Assembly: GCF_000972845.2 (NCBI RefSeq)
Contig: NC_040018.1
Span: forward strand, 12,993,157 to 13,057,156
Source: Larimichthys crocea
Taxonomy: Eukaryota > Chordata > Actinopteri > Sciaenidae
Reading direction: 5' to 3'
Length of the DNA: 64,000 bases
The translations under genes were made by a program, and so were the position numbers. This document shows positions 49,401 to 62,972 of this stretch, in pieces (position 1 is the first letter of the stretch; every line of letters begins with the position of its first letter). The notes beneath the pieces are model-generated. The model saw only the letters and a list, made by a program, of their open reading frames with translations, was not told where the DNA came from and did no database searches.

Positions 49401-51278
49401 AAGACAAGTAGCGGGTCTAGCTATAAAAAATGTAGCCTCATACATTTTAATAGGCAGTTCCTTTGGTAAGTAGCTTTACATACAGCGCACACACACACAG
49501 AGACACACACATACAGTTGCTTGAAGCATTATTGACCTATACGTTTGATGAAAAAGATACACTTACATCTGGTTGGACCCTGGTTGCCCTCGGTGCTATA
49601 AAATGGTCTCTGGTGTGCAGTCTGCACTTTAGTTTCATACATCAGTAGAATCTGATTTACACTTCAAAGCAAGCCAGCGAGGGACAGGGGGAAGGAATGA
49701 CTGAGAGGGAAGGAAGAGAGAGAAAGAGAGACTGACTGGCCCCTGGCTTAGAGATTTGATTTTCATTAAGCAAGAGAACATAAAAGTGAAATGAATTAAA
49801 GTGTAAATCTTTGTTCCCTTTGGTCACTCCAGGTTAGTTTGTCTCTTGCCATCAAGGCGGGCAGGCTACCCAGCTGGTAGAGTTACAGATCCAGGCACAG
49901 CTTTGATTAGTGACTCGATCTCCATCTTCCAATCGCGCTGCTCCTTCTGTTTCTTTACTTCGTTTCTTTTGTTGTCTCATGGGTGGGGGGGGTACGAGTA
50001 ACTAACCTTTGCCTCTGCTGGAGCTGTAAACCGAGAATGCACTGCTTCCTTTTATTAGACACGGCTATGAAGTCAGGACTGTGCCTGCTTTGTCAATAGA
50101 AAACACAAGACTAAGCTCAGAGATGATAAGGTGCTGCTTACCATGCTTAAAATAGCTCTCACCTCACAGTTATAGCTTAAAATAGCAGGCAGAATTTACT
50201 TTATTTTAACCTGCATCTAGTGTACACAGATTTTGCATGGTTTGCAGGTAAAATCCACATGAATAATGCAATTATGCAGTGTTTTAATGCTTTTTTACAC
50301 TGAGCATTTGTAAATATAACATAAATGAAATCTGTTAAATTAACAATAAAAATCTCAGTTTATATCTTTACATGAAAATGTATCATTTGAAATTAGTATG
50401 CATTTCTTCAAAATACAATATATTGTGTGTTTTTTCATTTACAAGCGTTTTTTAGTTATCCCAGTCGATCTTCTCAAGTACAAACACTCAACAAACAATA
50501 AACTTGTTTCAGTTACGTTGTTCTGTAATCCCGCCGAAAACAGCATAGTGCCACATTTTACAGAGGCTGAGTTTACGGTTGAGTCGACTGAGCTTTGAAG
50601 TAAGAAAAAGGTTTGCCAAGTAGCTGGTTAGATTAGATATTACTGTCTTTTCGGTTTTCATAATGTTGTATGTGTTTTTTCTGGAGTTCTGGCTCAGAAC
50701 GCCAGCCAACAGGACCGCCAGAAATTAGACGGCGCCAGCCTGTTGGGAAGCTAGTTTCTAGTTTATATAACTTTGTAGAGTCTTTTCGTTTAATTTGAAG
50801 ATGAACGTTAGCCTCTTGTGTGACGTTAACTTGCAAGTTAAGTGGATACAAAATAGATGATTCTAGTGTCATTTGAAGTTAACATTAGTATGTGGCTATA
50901 AGGAAAAACCTGCACACTCCTGCATAAGTGTCACATATTTGATACGTCCTCCACGTGACTTCAAACCCCAATGAGAGCGTTTCAGAAGCCAGCGTTTAGC
51001 CCGCCAGACTTTGTTTACTTGCTCAGATTTGTCCATTTTCCTGGTGTATGTTCTTCTAAACATGCTTCTACATGTGTAAATATGCTAGTAGTAGTTAGTT
51101 AGTTTTGTTTTCACGGCCGGCAGTTTGCACAGGGTATTTTATTTTGAAAATCCACCTGATTCTCTTTGCTTTTTCTTTGTCTGTTTTCCGTCCGATCAAA
51201 GTGGTCTGTGCAAATTGACACGTGCTGGCATCGCTGCCGGTCGTAAAAACAGACAAAAGCGAAACTAATCAATTAATT

Positions 51279-51453
51279 AATTTCTTGAATGTAAGAAATT
51301 AGTTTTGGAAGTAAAGTCTACTTCATTTAGTGAGTAAAGTCTATTTAATTTAGTAAGTAAAGTCTACTCTTCTCTCTACTTGAAAAATTAAGCTGACTTT
51401 ACTTGATAATTAATACTTTACTTGCAAAACTAATTTCTTGCACACAAGAAATT
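51279..51453. mobile_element. Small TIR element; each arm is itself a hairpin; internal 23-bp tandem repeats
   Basis: The left arm 51279-51316 (AATTTCTTGAATGTAAGAAA, TTAGTTTTGGAAGTAAAG) and the right arm 51416-51453 (reverse complement AATTTCTTGTGTGCAAGAAA, TTAGTTTTGCAAGTAAAG) match at nearly every base over 38 bp. Within each arm AATTTCTT...AAGAAATT folds on itself. Between the arms, AGTAAAGTCTA recurs at 51310, 51333 and 51356, a 23-bp period. Total 175 bp, no ORF. I do not recognise the family. Confidence 0.8.
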
Positions 51454-52124
51454 AAGTAGCCTATACAAAGACTAGCCTTGCTTTATGTACATAATAATCT
51501 GATACAAAAAGTTGCCTTACCTTTTTTAAGTAGATCAAGCTCAATATTTTTATCAGTGTAACTATACACTGATGACCAAACTGAAGGAAAATGTCTAATT
51601 ATTACAAGGCAGCATTAAAAACACCAGTACTCCATAAATCACAGCAGACTCACAGGCAGGCACTTGGTAGAGGTTTTGCAGCCAGACACTGACTTTGTTC
51701 TTTTATTCGCTATTTCAGCATCATCCTATGATATTCAGTAAACCATTCATGCCAGACAAACAATATGAGGACCATATGTTGGTTGACTCTTCAGCATACA
51801 GACAAGATGTTTGGTCTGCAGAAATCATATAGAGAAGACAAAAGTGCTGATTTGTAGAGATACTTAAAGTCCCTAAAGTAATCCTTCAAACCTCTGGATA
51901 CTAAACTTAGCAGTCCTGACTCCGGCTGGCTGTCACCAATGCTTACTGGTCGCAAGGCCTTCTTGATTTAAGTGGTGTAAGTTTGTCAAAAAAGAAGCCT
52001 CATTTCTGATCACTTCCTGTAGTTATTGGCGTTATTATTTTGGTTATTTGCGCAGTTTATCAGATATTCGTTTTGTATTTCGTATTGTTATGCATTGAGT
52101 AAAATATAAAATATGTCACTTAGT

Positions 52125-52164
52125 CAGTGGTTGTCAGTTGAAGTAAAAAGCTTGGGAACCACTG
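52125..52164. mobile_element. Terminal piece of a hAT-like MITE (CAGTGGTT ... AACCACTG)
   Basis: CAGTGGTTGTCAGTTGAAGT then AAAAAGCTTGGGAACCACTG. CAGTGGTT at 52125-52132 and AACCACTG at 52157-52164 are exact reverse complements. The sequence resembles the CAGTGGTTCTCAA / TTGGGAACCACTG termini of hAT-derived fish elements. Confidence 0.55.
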
Positions 52165-55100
52165 TTTACGACCATCAGAGGAAACAGAGTAGGACAAAGA
52201 GCTCTTTGTAGGAGCAGAAACAAGTAGTTTATCTTCCTTACATGTGTGCATCACTCCATTAATAACAATTAGTGTTCCGTTTTGAATTTATGATCACAGA
52301 GGTTGTGACTAAGCCAACAGGAACATTAAATAACAAAACTTGGTCTTCACTTGTCTTAATTATGAGACATAATACGGTAAAAAGACAAATCTTCAAGCAA
52401 AAGTATGTCTCACTTGCTCAGGCATGCATTTATTAAATTCAAGTCTCGGGTTCGCACACTTCCTATCCTATCTCATATCCACTCGTTCTCACTTCTCTCT
52501 GTCATCTGAACTGTTAGTTTTCACAGCTCTGCATGCCAGAGGAACACCGGAATTAGTCATGCAATTATATTTTTAGCTCTGCATACAGTAAATCACTACT
52601 AAAACGACGAAATCATTATCATCATTCAACAAACTATTTCCAGTAAATCATATATTATGTTATGTTTTAATGTATTCCATATAATGCCAAGTCGTAGAGA
52701 GACAAGACTGATAGCATCAGTTGTTTCAGCAAAATGACATGAACACAATAACACAGACTAAAAATAGTCTTAAAACAGGATAACCATCATTTCCTAACAT
52801 GAACCACAGTTATTATGGTAACCATGACAATGAAGGTTCCCAAAGCTTCATTAAATAGTCACAGAGTGAGTAGTTACAATGCTCGGTAATGCTCACAATA
52901 CTCTGAACTGATCCGTGAACTGTGTAGAGAAGAACTGAACATTGTTTCATCACTTGCTCTCACTGGAGCACCAAAAATAAACAATGGAGCACACAAAGGA
53001 GTTTAAATATGTTGTCAGTGTAACTTAACATTCATATTAATCGAAGATAACAAAATACAAATATTACATTATAACATGTAAAAATGTAGCATTATCACAG
53101 CTTGCCTAATTATCTGTAAATAATCAGCATAATATGTTTCTCCCAACCTTAGCAACACTGTTGCAGGTGTTTTGATCCAAAACATGATCTTTCTCTAAAC
53201 CAAGTCATTTTTGTGCCTTAACCAAAACCAAACACTAACTATCATGTTGTCATGCCATATACCTTATGCCTTATCATTATATAAGGATGTCATCCTGTGG
53301 CTTGCATCAGACAATTCTTCTGTGTGTCACTGTAGAGGGTGTGGACAAACAATGTATTTGTATGATTTGGAAATGGTCTTAGACGTCACGGGATGAGAAG
53401 CACAGTTGGAACTGATAACTGAACTGAAACTGGTCCATTGTTTACATTGTCAAAATGTCTATTTCATCTTGTACTGTGCATTGTGCCAATAACAATAACA
53501 GTTTTTGTATAACTGGGTGTTTTCAATGTATAAACTATAACACACACAACAAAATCACGCTGATCTTGGCAATATTTAAAGAAGCTCATCAGGGTAGGTG
53601 TGTATATGAAGTGTTACATATAATACAGTATATTTCAATTTTGAGTTAAAGTTATTTCTCACATAAAAAAAAAACTTGAATGTGAATCTCATGTAATGAG
53701 GGCAGATGTGTTGTTGTGTCACTGTTACTTTACAGATAAATATGAAGCTGTGTTACATGAGCAGGGGCGGGAAATTGAGGTAACACAACTTCATGGGTGT
53801 TAAATATAACACTGAAGCAATTAAAGAACATTTTAAAGACCTTGATCCTACATGAGCTTCCTGTGAATTCTTTCCATTCTGTGAAGATGTGACTAACAAG
53901 CATGCTGCAACCTTCAGAAACTAGATCTATAAACTGCAAGCATCTCACCTGTAAATCTGTCACACAGTCGAACTAACAAAGTCAAATACTCCACTGAGTT
54001 TATAGACAGCCCTGTCTCCTGGAATTTATTTATGTTAATTTGATTCCCTGATTACATTGTGGTGGAAAATATAACAAGAACATCTATCTTGCGATAACTT
54101 TAACTAAACCCTGGCAGTGTCTAAATATGACCATGAAAGGTTTGGTAGCGCTGTAGTTACTAGGAGCTAATATTTTGGTGGAAAACAAATGCTAGCTGGG
54201 CCAAGTAACAACATTTACATACTATGATAATAGGAAATGTAATCCGACAAGCATCATGTTTTATTAACTGTAAGTAGGAAGAAGGTCAGGGTGAATGCTG
54301 AATGTAGGATAAGGTGCAGGGATTTAGGCCAGGATTTAGGCTTAGGCTTGGGAAACAAAAGCACTGTGGTAATATTGGAATAATATTGTTTGACATTATT
54401 ATAGTGAACATGTTTCGTCTTTCAAGTCACTGCTGAATGTTTAACCATGACGATGATCTCTGCCAAACCTTGAAGAAGAAGTTCTGATTGATGATGGACC
54501 TCTAACTTAGTTTATAGCCTAGTTAAGGTGGAATCAAATAAAAGGCTTAAAAACTTTTTTTTATCCCAAACTAATAACTGGATAACTGGATTCCCTGTAT
54601 GTCAAGTAGGAGCTGTATAAGGTGCTGTGGCCTAAACCCCTTTAACACATGTCACTTGTTGTCAGTGTTGTGTTTTTACTAATTTAATTTACTAATGTAA
54701 TCTTTTAGTATCTATCTAAATGTAACATACCTATCTGACCAATCTTTATACAGTTCCTGTCTGAGAATTTCATCACATGGATTATTAAAGTTTCATCTTA
54801 CAAAGCCACGATCGAACAGGTGATTAGTCTTTCTTGCCCAGTATAAAGGACTGTATGAAAAGAAACAAACTTTGAAGTTAATCACGTGCTAACATGTTGC
54901 AATACAGTATCAGTCTTCTACTTTCCCCCTAAATTCTCTTCTTTAAGATCCTTTCTGAAGATTCTGCTGACTCAATTAATAAATAAGTAAAGGAAAAAAC
55001 AAAGAAAACATATGGCATTAAAGAAACAGCGATGCAGGATCACCATCAAGGCATTCATGTATACGCTAACTGATATTGTCCTTGAGGCATACAGAGCAGT

Positions 55101-55910
55101 AAAATTAAATTGGCCCTGTGTAACAACAGCATCAAATCCAAATGCCTATGTTTGCAAATGGGATGTAATGGTGCCTGCTTGGTATACACGCTGAGCAGGC
55201 TAGATAGTTTTCTACCCCTGAGCTTCCTGCTGGGTCACTACGGGTGTTTCACACAGCTTGAGCACGTTCTGTAGCATCATCAATGAAACCTGCAACCCAC
55301 AGACCGGCTCTATTTAACAGCCGCAGCCTTGATAAAGCCTGTCTGTCTTTACTCCCTCTGATCATAGAGCTAATGGCCTCTGCAGGAAGGAGTCTGAGCT
55401 ATTTTGCTGAGCAAAGTGGAAGTTCTTAGTTTCCTGTGACCAATCAATGGTACGTCGAGAGTCACCAGTGCCTCTGTTAAACTGCAGAAATTGGCGGTGA
55501 CTACAGGTGACGGATTCATTTTGGGACTCAATTAAATCTGGTTTCCTGGTGCGGCATCTGCTAATGGGATTCACCAATTGAAGGACAACCTCTGGACTAG
55601 AGGGAGAGGAGGACGGCTTTGTGTACCAAAGAAGAACCAATAGAGGTTAAACTCGGGCTGGCACTACAGAATGCCTCTAACGACGAAGAACATGTACAGT
55701 TTAAAAAGTCATTTATCCCACGCTCAGCTGGCTGCTCAATTCCTAGAGACTCAATTTCAAGTGTTGTTTGTAAAGTGACTATAATGAATATTTTTATGGT
55801 AACAATGGATCACAGGACCACTTCTGTGTGAAAGGGTTTGCTCATAATACTTAAAATACAGAGAATTCTTACCCAACATAACAGTTCCTCTCAGCTCTAC
55901 AGAGTTTTAT

Positions 55911-56187
55911 AGCACAATTTCGCCATCTGTTGTGTCTTTCCAGCCCACAACTGTACTGTTCTGGTTCCAATCTCATAGTGTAATTTCCAGCAAAAAAGCT
56001 CTAAAACCCCATTGTACACAACCTGCTCTGCACCAGACAGACCAGTTAGCAACTAGCTGATGAACTGAACAGTCAAAGAGTTGAATATTTCCCTCAGGAT
56101 TTGGCCAAAAACCAAAAACAGAGCTAAAATACACTGAGCAGATGTTACTCAGATTCTTAGTTAAACTGTATTTGTTAAACATCCATT
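55911..56187. repeat. Interspersed repeat, long copy of the 13985 family
   Basis: Contains TTTCGCCATCTGTTGTGTCT, CACCAGACAGACCAGTTAGC, AACTAGCTGATGAACTGAAC, GAGTTGAATATTTCCCTCAG and CCAAAAACAGAGCTAAAATA. From memory this word order is a common percomorph repeat. Confidence 0.5.
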
Positions 56188-56465
56188 TTCTTTCTGATAT
56201 TCATTCCTGGAACCTGTGCCAGGTGATGTTTACAAATCTTTCTGACAACTAAATTGAAGGCTCAACATGCTGCAGATCGAACAAGACAAACATAGGTGTT
56301 TGCTTTTAATAATACATACAAATACAGGTGTGCAGCTACTGCAAGTGTACATTCACCAGTGTTTACTTACTTTACAAACCATAACATAAAGCAGGTATGA
56401 TGATGTACAGTAATAAAAATGTCATTATCCTCATTATTTGCAATATAATTATATTAACATTACAT

Positions 56466-56510
56466 AATACCAGCGCCGGTCCTGGCCACATTTGCGCCCT
56501 GGGCGATTTA
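56466..56510. repeat. Possible transposon end (CCAGCGCCGGTCCTGGCCAC)
   Basis: A short GC-rich island (ACCAGCGCCGGTCCTGGCCA, then ATTTGCGCCCTGGGCGATTT) in otherwise AT-rich DNA. GGGCCGGCCCTGGC-type words often sit at the ends of fish DNA-transposon derivatives. Confidence 0.3.
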
Positions 56511-58383
56511 ATCCAGCACAATCTTTTGGTTAAGGCCTATATAGTCACAGTCCTTCACTGTCTAATTACTGTATGTTTAATTATGTTTCTAATCATATTT
56601 GTTCTTTATCAGGTCAATTCACTGTTAAGACTCACTCTAATGTTTAATGTGTTCTTTCATCAGATGCACCTTTACCCATTTGTTATTATTAAGAAATAAT
56701 GAAAAATGGTTTTGGTGCCTTGGAGATGCATTGATGTAAAATTAAGAAATTTAGCAAATTAATAAGTAATGTTTAGGTAACTGGAAACTCCTCTCCTGAC
56801 TGTTTATTAAAGCGACATTTTGCTACACTGCTACACTGACTTGAAATCAGGTGAATAGTGCCTCTGTCATTCTCACTCTGTGCTACACCCATCTGTTCTC
56901 ATACTATGAAACTTTGGGCTCCCAGAACGACCCAAAAAATAAATATGTCTTTTTCTGAATCACTACGGGACACAATTGGTCTGTTACTGCGTCATTGTTG
57001 TCCTGGTTACAAAATCGTTTTTAGTTGTGAGTGAATACCTCCAGCTCAAGTCTGCCTGTGAGGAGGGGCTATCCAAATACAGATCTGAATGGCAGGCAAA
57101 GTGGATCAGTTTTTTCAGGGAATGAGTATGAGGCGAAATAGTAGGTGGACTGTCAACCTGACCTGAAGCAACAGCAGGAGACTACCATATTTGAGCTGCT
57201 TGAGGGCTGAGGATGCAAGATCAAATCACTGTTGACTCCACCAACTATTTTACATATTTTGTGAAACTGGATCATATTTTATGGAGAAAATGTTCCTCTG
57301 ATGGACAATAAACTGCTGCAAACTATAGCTGCTGTTAGCAGCTAAAGTTGCTAGATTAGTTAGTTAGCTGTGCTGTCTGGACTTGGGAGGTTTTCAGGCC
57401 TGAAGACGGGAAGTAACTCTGGAATGGGATCAAGAACTGGAGTTGGGCAAGAGGGCAATGTAATTGGACTCAGCAGAGGTGGAGCATGGCAGAGGCAAAC
57501 AGAAGAAGAAGGAGGACGGAGGCAGCTAAGAAGATTTTCAGTTGTTGGCGAGAGCTTTGAGAAATAAAAGACTGAAAAAAAAGACCCAAGCTGGGCTTCT
57601 TGCTGCTGGATTAGTCAGTGATATCAGCCTGCTGCTGATGTTTGGACAAAGATGTTAACAAAATTGTTAACTTACTAGGTTTTAATTATAGGTAATGCAA
57701 TTATAAAAAATACATGTGCATAACTGTTTATATTTACATCATGTTATTACACTCTAAAACTGGGGGTGACAATAACAACAACAACTTTTTAAGCCTCAAT
57801 AATCAAGATTAAAGACACAAATAATTAAAGCTAAAACATGTTGTCAGGTCTTTGGATGGTCATTTTCTGATTGTTGATTCTCTGTTCTGTGTGCATTAAT
57901 CAGATTTGCAGTCAGTGAGCAGATGTATGTGAATCACTGGACAGTGACCTTGAGGAGTGAATCTTCTCAACCTAATTAAATCATTACTGCTCCTCCAAGT
58001 CCCATAAATCAACTTGTCACTCTCCAACTGCCAACAGATGTAGAGGACAATAGAGAATCTATTACATTCAAATATAACTGCTGATACAAAACACCATCAC
58101 CATCATGTTGTTGTGGATGGGAGGACAAGGGAGCCTGATGAGCAGAAGGAGTTTCAGCTACTTTCAGCAACATAATTTGCTGAGGGGTGATTGTACATTG
58201 ATTTACACTGTTGCCTAAAATCTAATGGAAAGTAGATGGAGTGATAACCCTTAAGTGATTTGCTGAAACTATTTCCACCTTATTACCTGAAAAAAAAAAA
58301 ATCTATATTTTTCTCAAACTGAAAAAAAACCTTTCAGGAAAAACAGCAAGGTATCTTTCACTGAAATTACCACTGTAGTCGTA

Positions 58384-59290
58384 CTGTATTATATATACAC
58401 TCTACATGTAAAGTTAATGTATAGAATATATACTCTCCTGTATATTCACTGTATTATCCACATATTATTGCATGGTCTTTATTTCTATCTTATCATATTG
58501 ACATTTATAAAACCACAAATAACAATACAATTTTACAAATAAAATTAACTATTCAATATTTTTAACAAAAAAATAATATTTATCAGTAATAACAAGGTAA
58601 TAGCCATCAAATATATTGCAGTAACATATTATTAATATCTGGGTAATGGTAGGGTTTTTAAAATTGTGTAACAGGTTAATTATCTGGCAAAATATATATT
58701 ATGAAGGCACCATATTAGAATTTATTCTCACAGTTATATGCCTATAGACATGGCCTTAATTTCTGTCTTATCATATTGACATTTATAAAAACCTCACTGT
58801 ACTTCAGAAACAGTAGTGATATGGAATAGCAAGAAAAGAACTATATATAATATAATATGTGTGTGTAATAACACCGAAATAATCAGGTAGTTTATTATTG
58901 TGATAATAAAATGTACTCTTTGTAACAGCAGGTTTTCATTTTTAATATGTTGAATATTTTTTTTATTTTGAAAAAATGTATGAATTAATATTGTATATTA
59001 TTATTATGTATTATAATGTATTTTCACAGTTACAAGACCATATGCTATTCCTTCATACTGACATTTATAATTTTTAAAGCTAGAATGTACTAAACATTTT
59101 AAATAACCTTGAATTGTAAGATAAACAGTAATTGTGAAATATATTGTAATAACAGTGTAATAATATGACATATCTATGCTAATAAAGAGAATATCTGCTT
59201 GATATAAGTTTAATATTTGTAGTAGAATAATATTAGACATTAAAAGATAAAATATTATTGTTATAATAGAGAGGAAACATCTCTCTCTCA
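58384..59290. repeat. Degenerate AT-rich tandem array, about three ~280-bp units
   Basis: CATATTGACATTTATAAA occurs at 58494 and 58772, and CATACTGACATTTATAAT at 59054, spaced 278 and 282 bp apart. Words before it also repeat (GCATGGTCTTTATTTCTATC; ACATGGCCTTAATTTCTGTC; CAAGACCATATGCTATTCCT), as do words after it (AAATATATTGCAGTAACA; AAATATATTGTAATAACA). The region is strongly AT-rich with no coding capacity. Confidence 0.7.
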
Positions 59291-60111
59291 AAAATGTATT
59301 TTAGCTAATAATGAGTCAGAACTATCAGCACAGGTGTAAAGCATCATCTGATGTCGTGTTGATCAGAGCACATGTTCTGTTAAGTAACTAATTCTAGCCG
59401 GCTGGTCTTCCACAAATTGTCATTGTAGCGAACACCTGTAAAATACTACTGTAAAGAAATGAAAGATGCTAGCGCATGAAATTTAAAGTAAAATGTTGAA
59501 GTTAAAACATGTAAAGAGTCTCAAAGAAAGAAACAACCACACCAAGGAAAATAGAGATGGTTTCCTATCACTGTGTGTGTTTTCACTAAATGTGTCTTAT
59601 TTTTCTCAGATCTCAGATTTTGTCATTAACACTCTCTGTGTGTCTAATACCACAAATAAAAACTGAAAAGGTGTCCTTGAATTTCTAATTTACAACCAAA
59701 ATAAAAAGGTTTGGCTTTAAAAATCTTTTTTGAACAAACAACACAGCTTTTTTTTGGCTGCATCTGTGTCCGACTTCACTATCAAACAGCATCACATTAG
59801 CTCTTATGTTACACTGTTCCGGCCCTGATACTCCTCTGGGCTGCTCATGCAGTATATTACCGCCCAGTACCCTGTGTCTGACCGACACAGTGTTTTGTTG
59901 AGATGTGGACCTCTCTGAACCCCATAGTGTCGCTTACCTGACTGCACCCCCCACCCACACACCCTCCTTAATCCTCCAAGTGTCGGGTATTAAAGCTCAG
60001 CACCTTAACAAAGGATGTCCTTTCAGTTTTGTGCTGAATGACTGTGTTCAGGATGTGGTTTGCAAAATGTAAAGGTTATTTGAATAGTCACACAATATTA
60101 TCAGTGCTCAA

Positions 60112-60134
60112 ACACACACACACACACACACACA
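60112..60134 (+). repeat. (CA)n microsatellite
   Basis: Twenty-three bases of AC/CA in the intergenic region. Confidence 0.9.
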
Positions 60135-61064
60135 AAAACAAATAACAAACATATGCACAGATGAGAGAGGCAGAAACCTGTGGGATCCATTCTTGCCTCT
60201 GGCTACTGAAATTGCTTATGCATGACTCTCACATCAAATGGTATTGGCGAAGTTTTCCCATATCTTTCACACATCATGCTCACCTATTTCCCTTTACTGC
60301 ATGCCCTCTAATATAAAGTTTGTTCTTTTTCTGATTTCAAGTTTCAAACTGTTTCTAGGCTTTCTAAAATTGCACAGAGGACAACATTGGATCTGATGGA
60401 GGACCAAATACAGCTGTTGACAGCCTACACTGGTAATGACTACTGGCTGGCTGCACTTCATGTAATGGACTGACAACCACTGATGCAACAAACACAAATT
60501 TTTCAAGTTTCTTGTTCATCCATTTCTTGACAACATGAAAGCGATAGACAGAGAGAGATTTGTAATGCTTATTTAACAAATTCATATATGTGTTTGTTTA
60601 TATACCTTGATCTGTGATTAACTGAAGCTTCGTTGTGGTGAGTTTAACAGAGATTCACCACAACATAATCACTGTAAATGGAAATAATTTACCTGTCTAG
60701 TTTACACGCTTGATCCTTTCACACATTGTTTCACTGTTCCCATTTGCCAGTCACAACTAATACACTTCATGTTAACTCAGAATTTTATTTTTATATTTTC
60801 ACCTTAGTTTGTGGTGTGGTCCTGGCTCATGAAGTGTCGCTGACTTGCTAGAGTCAGTCCCCAACCCCTAGGTTTCTGAAGAGCCAAGCTCAGATGTGGT
60901 TCGGCTCTGGTCTTCACCATCTTGCCCTAGTCCTGCCTCTGATGCTTCCCAGCTAATCTAAAAATGGGTAAAGACATGGACTGTGAGTGGAGCTGAGGCG
61001 GACTGGATGAATCCTGAGTGCTCAAACAAACCACCCTTGACGGCACCCACCTTCGTCAATCAAT

Positions 61065-61302
61065 CATGCTCTTAATTATGCATAACTTTAAGCCTTAACA
61101 TAATTTGAAGAGGTGAGTTATTTAAAAATTCAGCCTCAGTACAGTTGTCATGAACAGGGAAATGGAGGCCAAATTTGTTTTTTTGAACCAGCCCAGTTTA
61201 TTTCTGCTGTGAGGCTGGACATTGGAAGTGGACATTTTATTCATGGAGACTGACTTGTTTGAGGAGCTGCAGTTTTTGGCATTTCCGTGCTGGCTTCATT
61301 TC
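61065..61302 (+). repeat. Common percomorph interspersed repeat (GGAGGCCAAATTTGTTTTTT)
   Basis: Contains GGAGGCCAAATTTGTTTTTT, TTGAACCAGCCCAGTTTATT, TCTGCTGTGAGGCTGGACAT, GGAGCTGCAGTTTTTGGCAT and TTCCGTGCTGGCTTCATTTC in the order I remember for a frequent fish repeat. The ORF at 61222-61461 starts inside it and is not a gene. Confidence 0.55.
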
Positions 61303-62500
61303 ACACCTGCTTGGTCACAGTGTACGGAAAGAATTGGCAAAACATATCTCTGCATATATATGTGTTCTTGTTTAGCAGGAGTTCACTGTGTCTCTAACAC
61401 AGCAGGATTACTCTGTCGTGGGTTGAAGTGCAGTTGTACAAGGTACATACAGTATGCATAGTCAGTATATTACACATAGTAGACAAGCAGTACCCAAACT
61501 ATACTTTTAAGAGAAAACATCACAAACTGTCATAACAACTTTACGCTTTGAATAAATACTTAATGCTACACTGCAGCCTACAGTCACTGCAAAAATCCTC
61601 TAAAAGAAAACAAAGCAATAAAGTCAACAGTGAGTGATATGGAATGTATCCTAGTATGCATGTCTGATTTTTCTTCAAGGGTAACAGCGCAGAGTTGTGG
61701 GAGTGTAATACACAGATACATTTTGATTGCATGTCAATCAACGTGTATTGTTGTGTATTGTGTTGTGTGTGGGCAGGAATTGAGACATCAGTAATGAGAT
61801 TGTTGTCATAATATTTCCTCTCTGTGCTTTTAGTGCACAAGTTCATTTAGGTTCAAAGGGCTCCATTATGCAAATTGTATGTAACAAAAGACAAATTTAA
61901 AGGTGTTTTCATGCTCAGAAGGAATGACATTTTGGAAATCATACCAACATTATTTCTAAATTACAAACAGGAAGGAAAGCAAGAAGAGATAATTTAGAAG
62001 TCATGTCATCCTCAGTTTTACACCAACTGACTAAATATGCAAAACTGTATGATATAATGTTCCACGCATGGTGCGCTTCTGTTCTACAAATCACATCAAT
62101 CAGCCTGTACATCTGCTTCCCTGCTTGAAATGTGTCATCTGCTAAGTGAGAAAGAAAGCAAGATGAATTAATGATGATGTGCAACAGTGACAAGCGAAGA
62201 TGAAAACCTGACAAGACCGGTCCCTCATGGTGATTTCTCACAACTTTGTGAAGAAAGGTTTGAAAGTTTTGCCTCAACTTTTTTGCGAATAAATTACAGA
62301 TAATAATAATAATAATATAATATATAGTTTAGGTGTCTTTTATGGTCTTGAGGGAAAAAACAATCATACATTATTATTCATATATTTTGTAACTAATCAG
62401 CATTTACACTGTTTAGGTACTCTATATGTTCAGCAGCAGAACCTGATCGCTATGTGAGTCTTCCTCTTATTTATAGTCATTTTTGTTCTCTCAGGTTATA

Positions 62501-62530
62501 CTTCTTCTTCTTCCTCTTCTTCTTCTTTTT
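62501..62530 (+). repeat. (CTT)n microsatellite
   Basis: About nine CTT/CCTCTT units. Confidence 0.85.
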
Positions 62531-62842
62531 GCTTGCTCTGTATGTGAAAACCAAATAATCCCAAGCTGTTTCCCCCCAAACACCTCATTTGTACCCTGCA
62601 GCCCACACAACATTATATAGTCATTTTGCTACTGTGTGATGTGTTCTTGTTTACATCAGCTACAATAAATAAATAAATACAGAATAATGAAAAAAAAACA
62701 AAACAAACAAAGGCATGCACAAATACACTTGCAGGGTTTCTTCACTCCCAGGAAAATGTTATCCTTTCACTGGATCATTCAAAATCACTTAAGAAAGGAA
62801 CACTTACTGTATAATGCGGAATATTTGCTTCACCCAGACCTA

Positions 62843-62972
62843 CAGTCTGTAGATATAAAAGGCTCATTCAAGGGTAACAAAAAACAGTTCTTATTTTCAG
62901 GTGATTATACTCTAATGAAAACATAGTTATGCATATTATATTCTATTTCTGTGATATTCTGTAGAGACCTGT
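62843..62972 (+). mobile_element. Fragment, copy 3 of the GTCCAGTGT element family
   Basis: CTGTAGATATAAAAGGCTCA (62846) and TTCTTATTTTCAGGTGATTA, TACTCTAATGAAAACATA align base for base with 4876-4955 apart from a few changes, so the window itself shows the relationship. Both termini are missing. Confidence 0.65.

Noticed and set aside
57370..57567. Glycine- and arginine-rich 65-codon ORF
   Set aside because: Low-complexity composition, no homologue known to me, no splice or promoter context.
59685..59888. 67-codon minus-strand ORF in a GC-richer patch
   Set aside because: No recognisable motif and no exon boundaries.
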